This document shows, in pieces, positions 1-4,451 of a stretch of DNA of 5,771 bases (the stretch's first letter is position 1; each line of letters opens with the position of its first letter). The stretch spans positions 1 through 5,771 of the forward strand of contig JAGWIH010000158.1 of NCBI GenBank assembly GCA_028866355.1, read 5' to 3'. This DNA is from Alphaproteobacteria bacterium (GTDB lineage: Bacteria; Pseudomonadota; Alphaproteobacteria; ATCC43930; CGMCC-115725). The notes under the pieces are model-generated. The model did not search any database. It saw nothing but the letters and a program-made list of their open reading frames with translations, and was not told where the DNA came from. The translations under genes were made by a program, and so were the position numbers.

Positions 1-821
1 CCGGCGACGATCTGGGTGTAGTTGCTGAGCTTGCGGATGCGGTTGACGGTGTCGAGCACGCGCGACGAATGGCCGTGCGCCGTGTCGACCACCAAGACAT
101 CCACGCCTGCATCAAAGAGCGCCTCGGCGCGCTTGATGCCGTCCGGTCCGGTGCCGGTGGCGGCGCCGACGCGCAGGCGGCCGGCCTCATCCTTGGTGGC
201 GTTGGGGAAACGCTGCGACTTCTCGATGTCCTTCACCGTGATCAGGCCGACGCAGCGGAAATCCTTGTCGACCACCAGCACTTTCTCGATCCGATGCTGG
301 TGCAGCAGCTTCTTGGCTTCGTCGCGCGTCACGTTCTCGCGCACGGTGACCAGATGGTCCTTGGTCATCAGCTCGGCGACCGGCTGATGCGGGTTCGAGG
401 CGAAACGGACGTCGCGGTTGGTGAGGATGCCGACCAGCTTCTGCGTCTTGCGCTCGACCACGGGGATGCCGGAAATCTTGTTGTCGGCCATCAGCTTGAG
501 CGCGTCGGCGAGCGTCGCGTCGGGATGGATGGTGAGTGGGTTCACCACCATGCCGGCCTCGAATTTCTTCACCTTGCGGACCTCGTCCGCCTGCTCGGCG
601 ATGCCGAGGTTGCGATGGATGATGCCGAGCCCGCCGACCTGCGCCATGGCGATGGCGAGCGCGCTTTCGGTCACCGTGTCCATTGCCGCCGAAATCAACG
701 GAATGCCGAGCGCGATCTGCCGCGTCAGGCGCGTGCGGGTGTCGGTGTCGTTGGGCAGGACGGCGGAGGCCGCAGGCACAAGCAGGACGTCGTCGAAAGT
801 TAGCGCCTGCCGGATGTCCAT
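1..821 (-). CDS. guaB: IMP dehydrogenase (GuaB), N-terminal 273 residues, 3' end outside window
   Basis: Inosine-5'-monophosphate dehydrogenase is a cytosolic enzyme that oxidises IMP to XMP with NAD+, the committed step of GMP synthesis. The visible part begins MDIRQALTFDDVLLVP, the typical IMPDH start. SAAMDTVTES lies at about residues 44-53 and GGLGIIHRN at about 63-71. Two CBS domains follow at about 93-150 and 151-205 (MVVNPLTI, GILTNRDVR, VGLITVKDI). The barrel resumes with RVGAATGTG (217-225) and VVDTAHGHS (244-252), part of the NAD/IMP site. Family members are about 490 residues, so roughly 55% is present. The catalytic Cys loop and the flap lie beyond base 1. The ATG at 821-819 is preceded by GGGAGG (832-827) with a 5-base spacer, which fixes the start. 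It is co-oriented with rlmE, which ends about 115 bases upstream. The intact CBS pair suggests normal purine-nucleotide regulation (family knowledge). Confidence 0.97.
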   Translation of the reverse strand, partial: MDIRQALTFDDVLLVPAASAVLPNDTDTRTRLTRQIALGIPLISAAMDTVTESALAIAMAQVGGLGIIHRNLGIAEQADEVRKVKKFEAGMVVNPLTIHPDATLADALKLMADNKISGIPVVERKTQKLVGILTNRDVRFASNPHQPVAELMTKDHLVTVRENVTRDEAKKLLHQHRIEKVLVVDKDFRCVGLITVKDIEKSQRFPNATKDEAGRLRVGAATGTGPDGIKRAEALFDAGVDVLVVDTAHGHSSRVLDTVNRIRKLSNYTQIVA

Positions 822-834
822 CAACGCCTCCCGT

Positions 835-871
835 TCGCCCGAGGGTCGGGCGAGGTTGGCGCCGCATAATA
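835..871 (-). promoter_or_regulatory. guaB leader hairpin with a nearby -10-like box
   Basis: Bases 835-842 and 846-853 form a perfect 8-bp inverted repeat (core CGCCCGA / TCGGGCG) around a 3-base loop. It ends three bases before the guaB Shine-Dalgarno sequence (832-827). On the minus strand, TATTAT (871-866) could be a -10 box that would put the hairpin in the 5' leader. No convincing -35 at proper spacing was found: TTGCAG sits only 11 bases upstream. The hairpin has no T-tract, so it is a poor intrinsic terminator for rlmE. A role as an mRNA-stabilising or translation-modulating stem is inference. Confidence 0.3.
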
Positions 872-937
872 CACGGAAGCGTCTGCAAGGGAAGCGCGCC
901 AAACGCCGCGCGGCGCATGCCTCGGATGCCGGAAAGC

Positions 938-1672
938 CTAGGCGGCAGGCCGGCGAAAGCCTTGTGCGACGAGATAGACCTCGGCCGATTCGCTGCGCGA
1001 GGCCGGCGGCTTGGCATGACGGATGTCGGCGAAGTCGCGCTTCAGGCGTTGCAGCAGCTCACCTTCAGCGCCGCCCTGATAGACCTTGCACACAAAGCTG
1101 CCGCCCGGTGCCAAGATCTCCGTGGCGAAATCGTATGCCGCCTCGGCCAGCGCGACGATCTTGATATGATCGGTCTGTCCATGTCCGGTTGCCGGCGCCG
1201 CCATGTCCGACAGCACGATATCGGCCGGACCGCCGAGCATGGCTTTGATGCGCTCTGGCGTTTCGACCGCGGTGAAATCGGCATGCAGAAGTGTCGCGCC
1301 GGCGATCGGCGGCATGTCGAGAATGTCGACGCCGAGCACGAAGCCCTTGCCGCGCTCGCTGCCGACACGTTGCACGGCGATCTGCGTCCAGCCGCCGGGG
1401 GCGGCGCCCAGGTCGACGATCCGCAGGCCCGGTTTGAGCAGGTGAAAGCGGTCATCGAGCTCGGCCAGCTTGAAGGCCGCACGCGAACGATAACCCAAGC
1501 GCTTCGCCTCGCGCACGTACGGGTCGTTGAGCTGGCGCTGCAGCCATTGTGTCGACGACGCTTTACGCCGGCCGGCGGTCTTGACGCGCACTGCGGCGCC
1601 GCGCGGCGATCCGCCGCCCTTGGCGCCGGCGCCGGTCCGGCTGCCGGACGGCCACGATCCTTTGCGCGCCAT
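938..1672 (-). CDS. rlmE: 23S rRNA (uridine-2552-2'-O)-methyltransferase RlmE (FtsJ/RrmJ)
   Basis: RlmE methylates the ribose 2'-OH of U2552 in the A-loop of 23S rRNA using S-adenosylmethionine, a late step in 50S assembly. The 244-residue product has the Rossmann methyltransferase fold, with the SAM-binding motif VDLGAAPGGWTQ at 86-97. The family K-D-K-E catalytic tetrad is visible as K68 (SRAAFKL), D156 (IVLSDMAAP), K196 (SFVCKVYQGG) and E231 (SAEVYLV). About 40 N-terminal residues rich in Gly, Ser, Arg and Lys precede the core (WLQRQLNDPYVREAK), making it longer than E. coli RlmE (209 residues). ATG 1672-1670 was chosen over upstream in-frame codons because it overlaps the ppx stop as TGATG, and because the extra upstream residues are low-complexity read-through of the ppx region. 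There is no clear Shine-Dalgarno, so translation is probably coupled to ppx. It is the second gene of the ppx-rlmE unit. All catalytic residues are intact. Confidence 0.96.
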   Translation of the reverse strand: MARKGSWPSGSRTGAGAKGGGSPRGAAVRVKTAGRRKASSTQWLQRQLNDPYVREAKRLGYRSRAAFKLAELDDRFHLLKPGLRIVDLGAAPGGWTQIAVQRVGSERGKGFVLGVDILDMPPIAGATLLHADFTAVETPERIKAMLGGPADIVLSDMAAPATGHGQTDHIKIVALAEAAYDFATEILAPGGSFVCKVYQGGAEGELLQRLKRDFADIRHAKPPASRSESAEVYLVAQGFRRPAA

Positions 1673-2691
1673 CAAGCCACGCGCGAGCTGTTGGCGCCGA
1701 CCAGGCTCATCAGGATGCCCTCGCGGATGCCGCGATCGGCGACGGCAAGGCGACCGATCGGCCAAAGCGAGCAGATCGCCTCGAGAATGGCGCAACCCGC
1801 GAGCACGAGGTCGGCGCGGTCCTGGCCGATGCAGGGATGCGCCGCGCGCTCGCCATAGGCCATCGCCAACAGCTGGCGCGTCACGCGGGCAATCGCGGTG
1901 AAATCGAGCGCCGTGCCGTCGACGCGCGCGCGGTTATAGCGCGGCAGGTTGAGATAAAGCGCGCTCAGGATGGTGACCGTGCCGGAACTGCCGAGCATCT
2001 GGACTTCGCCGGCACGGATGTGCCGGCCGATGGCGAAACGCTCCTCGAAGGCCGCCAAATGGTGACGCATTTCCTCGACGATGGCGTCGTAGGTCGCGGA
2101 TGAGAGTTCGCGGCCGCCGTAGCGATCGGCACAGGTGACGACGCCTTGTGGAATCGAGATCGAGCCCTCGATCACTGGTGCTGCCGTCGGGTCCGGCGGC
2201 ACCGCAACCCAGGCGAGTTCGGTCGATCCACCGCCGATATCGAAAACCAGCGCCCGTTTTTTGCTGCGGTCGAGCAACGGCGCGCAGCCGTTGACGACGA
2301 GCCGGACTTCCTCGTCACTCGAGATGATTTCCATCGCAATGCCCGTCGCGGAACGGACACGCGCCAGGAATTCGGCGCAATTGTCTGCGCGACGACAGGC
2401 TTCCGTGGCGACGTAGCGTCCGGCCGCGACACGCCGTCCGGCCACTCGCTCGGCGCAGATTCTCAGCGCTTCGATCGTGCGCGCCATTGCCGCTTCCGAC
2501 AGACGGCCGGTTGCCGCCAAACCCTCGCCGAGTCGGACGATGCGCGAGAAGGCGTCGACAACACGAAAGCCGTGGCCGCCGATCGCGCGCGCCATCAGAA
2601 GGCGGCAATTGTTGGTGCCGAGGTCGAGCGCGGCGTAGGTCGTCGTGCCCTGGTCGCCGCTCGAAGCTGGGTGAAAGGGCGAAAGATGCAT
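1672..2691 (-). CDS. ppx: Ppx/GppA family exopolyphosphatase / pppGpp phosphatase
   Basis: This is a cytosolic member of the ASKHA (actin-like ATPase) superfamily. Ppx enzymes release phosphate from polyphosphate ends, and GppA enzymes convert pppGpp to ppGpp; sequence alone does not say which activity dominates. In the 339-residue form, phosphate-1 motif ALDLGTNNCRLL is at about 21-32 and phosphate-2 motif FDIGGGSTEL at about 150-159. The Glu pair in SSDEEVRLV (about 127-128) matches the catalytic Glu region. LGSSGTVTILSAL and the C-terminal ADRGIREGIL are also typical. At 339 residues it lacks the C-terminal HD-like region of the roughly 500-residue E. coli enzymes, as is usual for short alphaproteobacterial members. 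ATG 2691 was chosen; an in-frame GTG at 2697 would add two residues. Neither has a clear Shine-Dalgarno. The stop TGA (1674-1672) shares a base with the rlmE ATG, implying one transcript. It is divergent from the small exported-protein gene at 2911. Confidence 0.93.
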   Translation of the reverse strand: MHLSPFHPASSGDQGTTTYAALDLGTNNCRLLMARAIGGHGFRVVDAFSRIVRLGEGLAATGRLSEAAMARTIEALRICAERVAGRRVAAGRYVATEACRRADNCAEFLARVRSATGIAMEIISSDEEVRLVVNGCAPLLDRSKKRALVFDIGGGSTELAWVAVPPDPTAAPVIEGSISIPQGVVTCADRYGGRELSSATYDAIVEEMRHHLAAFEERFAIGRHIRAGEVQMLGSSGTVTILSALYLNLPRYNRARVDGTALDFTAIARVTRQLLAMAYGERAAHPCIGQDRADLVLAGCAILEAICSLWPIGRLAVADRGIREGILMSLVGANSSRVA

Positions 2692-2861
2692 CGACACGCG
2701 GCGGCTGGTGAACGGGATTCCGCGGATGCTACCGCATCGAGACGACGAAGCGAAGCGACCTCGGTCGAGGACGCGATCGCTCGCGGATTATTCGGCGCTG
2801 CAACATAGGGCATGCGCTTTGGGCCGGCTAATGCTGGCGGCGTGTCCGGCGTATATCCGTG

Positions 2862-2893
2862 CCGTGAGTTCGCCAATCCCGGCTGTCTCACGG
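2862..2893 (+). promoter_or_regulatory. Inverted repeat in the leader of the small exported-protein gene
   Basis: CCGTGAG at 2862-2868 is the exact reverse complement of CTCACGG at 2887-2893, separated by 18 bases. The right arm ends four bases before the Shine-Dalgarno AAGGAGAG (2898-2905). It could be an operator or an RNA stem in the 5' leader. No confident -35/-10 pair was recognised in the 219-base divergent region 2692-2910, so the location relative to the transcript start is unknown. Confidence 0.3.
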
Positions 2894-2910
2894 TTCGAAG
2901 GAGAGTTCAG

Positions 2911-3087
2911 ATGCGTACATTGACGATTTTGCGGACGCTGGCGGTTGCTACCGCGCTGTCCGCCCCGCTGGCCCAGGCCGCCTTGGCGCAGCAGGTGCAA
3001 CAGGCGATGACGAGCCAGAGCGCCGCAAGCGCTCCGATCGGCATCACCGGACCCTATGACCGTCCGTCGCCGACGGTCGGCAACTAA
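2911..3087 (+). CDS. Small exported protein of unknown function (58 aa)
   Basis: The function is not recognised. The product starts MRTLTILRTLAVATALS and carries a textbook Sec signal peptide. A basic n-region (R2, R8) is followed by a hydrophobic Ala/Leu-rich stretch (about 9-22) and a likely signal peptidase I site after ALAQ or AQA (about residues 23-27). The mature peptide would be only about 30 residues, Gln/Ser/Ala-rich at first (QQVQQAMTSQS) and ending GITGPYDRPSPTVGN, with no Cys and no second membrane segment. It is therefore predicted to be soluble in the periplasm or released. ATG 2911 is favoured over the in-frame ATG 2812 because AAGGAGAG (2898-2905) sits five bases upstream and the signal peptide starts exactly there. 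Small secreted proteins with a GPYD-like tail seem to recur in Bradyrhizobium-type genomes (recollection, not a search). It is divergent from ppx and convergent with the lysR gene, so probably monocistronic. Confidence 0.75.
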   Translation: MRTLTILRTLAVATALSAPLAQAALAQQVQQAMTSQSAASAPIGITGPYDRPSPTVGN

Positions 3088-3105
3088 CCTCGACTGCCGC
3101 ACGGT

Positions 3106-3134
3106 GAGCCAGCCGCCCAAATGGGCGGCGGCTC
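3106..3134. terminator. GC-rich hairpin between convergent genes, probable bidirectional terminator
   Basis: GAGCC (3106-3110) and GCCGCCC (3112-3118) pair with GGGCGGC (3123-3129) and GGCTC (3130-3134) around an AAAT loop, with only A3111 bulged. That is a 12-bp, almost entirely G/C stem. It lies 18 bases after the stop of the small exported-protein gene, and its right arm overlaps the stop codon of the convergent lysR gene (3135-3133). Neither strand has a downstream T-run, so it is not a canonical E. coli-style intrinsic terminator. U-poor hairpins between convergent genes are common in high-GC alphaproteobacteria; termination or 3'-end protection is inference. Confidence 0.6.
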
Positions 3135-4050
3135 AACCGGCGGCGTGCTTGCCGTTCTTCAGGTTGTCGCGCAGGAAATTGATCAAGGCTTGCAAAGGCG
3201 CCGGTACGTGGCGCCGGCTGGGGTAATAGAGGAAAAAGCCATCCAATTCGGTCGGCACCCATTTTTCCAGCAATGGCACCAGACGGCCACCGGCAATCGC
3301 CTCTTCGACATATTGCCGGGCCATATAGAGCATGCCGACGCCGTCGATCGCCGCACGAATGGCCATTTCAGGCTCGTTGACGATCAGCGACCCTTCGGGT
3401 GCGATCTCGAAGCTTTTGCCGGCTTCTTGAAATCGCCAGGGGATAAGGCCGCCGCCCGGCAATCGGAAGCGGATGGCATTGTGCTGCAGCAGGTCGTGCG
3501 GCGTTTTCGGTGCCGGGTGCTTTGCAAGGTACGCGGGCGCCGCGACCAAGACGCGCTGGATCGGGTCGGAGATACGCACGGCGATCATGTCGCGATCGAC
3601 ACGATTGCCGAAACGGATGCCGGCGTCGAAACGATCTGCGACGATGTCGATCAGGTTCAAGTCGACCGAAATCTCGAGCTTGATGTCGGGATAAGCCGCA
3701 AAGAAACGTTGCAGCGCCGGCGCGAGAATGAAGTTCGCCGCCGGCGGCAGTACGGTAAGGCGGATGACGCCCGCCGGCTTATCGCGGAAGGCGCGGACCG
3801 TATCGATGGCCGCGTCGAAATCGGCGAGCAACGGCCGCAAACGCTCGAGCAGGCGCTCGCCTGCCTCGGTTGGCGCGACGCTGCGCGTGGTACGGTTGAG
3901 CAGGCGCACGCCCAATCGCTCTTCGAGGTCACGAATGGTCTGGCTCAGCGTCGATGGCGACATGCCGAGCGCGACCGCCGCCTTGGCGAAGGAACGCCGT
4001 TCGGCGATCGCCGCGAAGGCATTCATTTCCTCGATGCCGGGATTCCGCAT
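3133..4050 (-). CDS. LysR-type transcriptional regulator (CrgA-like subgroup)
   Basis: This is a cytosolic DNA-binding regulator that responds to a small-molecule coinducer; the ligand and targets are unknown. The 305-residue length is typical of the family. The N-terminal winged helix-turn-helix covers about residues 5-66, with the signature run AAVALGMSPSTLSQTIRDLE (24-43) followed by RLLNRTTRSVAPTEAG (49-64). A linker helix runs to about 90, and the periplasmic-binding-protein-like effector domain spans about 92-300 (GVIRLTVLPPAANFILAP, then DAGIRFGNRVDRDMIAV). The RTTRSV and DAGIRFG patterns fit the CrgA-like LTTR group (family knowledge). The ATG at 4050-4048 has GGAG at 4064-4061 with a 10-base spacer. 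No gene is divergently transcribed next to it: upstream lies a tRNA in the opposite orientation. The usual neighbour-based target guess is therefore not available. A LysR-box-like palindrome 63-83 bases upstream suggests autoregulation. Confidence 0.95.
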   Translation of the reverse strand: MRNPGIEEMNAFAAIAERRSFAKAAVALGMSPSTLSQTIRDLEERLGVRLLNRTTRSVAPTEAGERLLERLRPLLADFDAAIDTVRAFRDKPAGVIRLTVLPPAANFILAPALQRFFAAYPDIKLEISVDLNLIDIVADRFDAGIRFGNRVDRDMIAVRISDPIQRVLVAAPAYLAKHPAPKTPHDLLQHNAIRFRLPGGGLIPWRFQEAGKSFEIAPEGSLIVNEPEMAIRAAIDGVGMLYMARQYVEEAIAGGRLVPLLEKWVPTELDGFFLYYPSRRHVPAPLQALINFLRDNLKNGKHAAG

Positions 4051-4112
4051 TATTCCAGTTCTCCGAACAAGCCGCGCGAATTTTAATCAACCGGCCGGGG
4101 CGCCTCCCTGTC

Positions 4113-4133
4113 ATTTTTGCAACGCACCAAAAT
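4113..4133. promoter_or_regulatory. Candidate LysR box (T-N11-A palindrome) upstream of the lysR gene
   Basis: ATTTT (4113-4117) and AAAAT (4129-4133) are perfect 5-bp inverted arms separated by exactly 11 bases, giving the T-N11-A arrangement known for LysR-family recognition sites. A further symmetric G/C pair is at 4119/4127. It lies 63-83 bases upstream of the lysR start codon, a usual place for an autoregulatory recognition site, in an A/T-rich patch within otherwise G/C-rich DNA. Binding is inferred. Confidence 0.4.
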
Positions 4134-4223
4134 CGTCAGCGCAGGCCGCCGGGCTTGCACGTTCGGCACATGAGCTGTGACCGGGTTCGCGATGGCGGCC
4201 CTCCACAAGCGCGCGCGGCCTGT

Positions 4224-4231
4224 GGTAGAAC
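4224..4231 (+). promoter_or_regulatory. -10-like element of the tRNA-Gln promoter
   Basis: GGTAGAAC matches seven of eight positions of the alphaproteobacterial housekeeping -10 pattern GCTANAWC described for Caulobacter. It ends 16 bases before the tRNA 5' end, which would leave a short precursor leader. No good -35 hexamer was seen at the expected spacing, so the call rests on the -10 match and position only. Confidence 0.3.
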
Positions 4232-4247
4232 CCGCGCGACGCCCTGT

Positions 4248-4321
4248 TGGGGGATCGTCTAACGGTAGGACAGCGGACTCTGACTCCGCCGGTCTAGGTT
4301 CGAATCCTAGTCCCCCAGCCA
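4248..4321 (+). tRNA. tRNA-Gln (anticodon CUG), 3' CCA encoded
   Basis: A complete cloverleaf is visible. The acceptor stem TGGGGGA (4248-4254) pairs with TCCCCCA (4311-4317), with the U1-A72 pair typical of bacterial tRNA-Gln. The D-arm is 4257-4271 with the AACGGTAGG loop. The anticodon stem GCGGA (4273-4277) pairs with TCCGC (4285-4289) around the loop CTCTGAC, with anticodon CTG at 4280-4282. A 4-base variable region follows, then the T-arm CTAGG-TTCGAAT-CCTAG (4294-4310). The discriminator is G4318 and CCA is encoded at 4319-4321. It reads CAG codons, a major Gln codon in a GC-rich genome. It stands alone, with no neighbouring tRNA. No attachment-site duplication or integrase is seen nearby. 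Confidence 0.97.
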
Positions 4322-4451
4322 TTTCCGGCGCGCAGCGGCGTTCGCTAAAATTGCAGATAATTCGGGCGCTTCATTCTTAGGGGCCGGTTAAGGCCGTCGC
4401 CGTAGCGTGCCTTGCCGACCGCAAGGGCCGGCGAACGTGACCGCGGTCGGC

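Noticed and set aside
69..803. Plus-strand 244-residue ORF opposite guaB
   Set aside because: It has Asp/His/Val-rich shadow composition with no domain, and it is antisense to an unmistakable IMP dehydrogenase.
904..915. 12-base perfect palindrome CGCCGCGCGGCG between rlmE and guaB
   Set aside because: Short self-complementary G/C runs are expected by chance in such DNA. It leaves no proper hairpin loop and no T-tract follows.
3121..4086. Plus-strand 321-residue ORF covering the whole lysR gene antisense
   Set aside because: It is a long shadow frame created by GC-biased codons. It has no Shine-Dalgarno or recognisable domain, while the opposite strand encodes a complete canonical LysR protein.
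4083..4322. Minus-strand 79-residue ORF containing GLGFEPRPAESESAVLPLDD
   Set aside because: It is the well-known spurious translation of the antisense strand of a tRNA gene. The recognisable peptide comes from the conserved tRNA sequence, not from a protein.
4177..4380. Plus-strand 67-residue ORF containing SSNGRTADSDSAGLGSNPSPP
   Set aside because: This is the sense-strand counterpart of the same artefact: it reads through the tRNA-Gln gene.
4322..4451. Possible promoter (GATAAT at 4356-4361) for the histidine kinase
   Set aside because: The hexamer is a fair -10 match, but no -35 is present at suitable spacing, so it is not listed as a feature.
4248..4451. tRNA-Gln 3' end as a genomic-island integration site
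   Set aside because: No integrase, no repeated tRNA 3' fragment and no obvious composition break was seen within the window.
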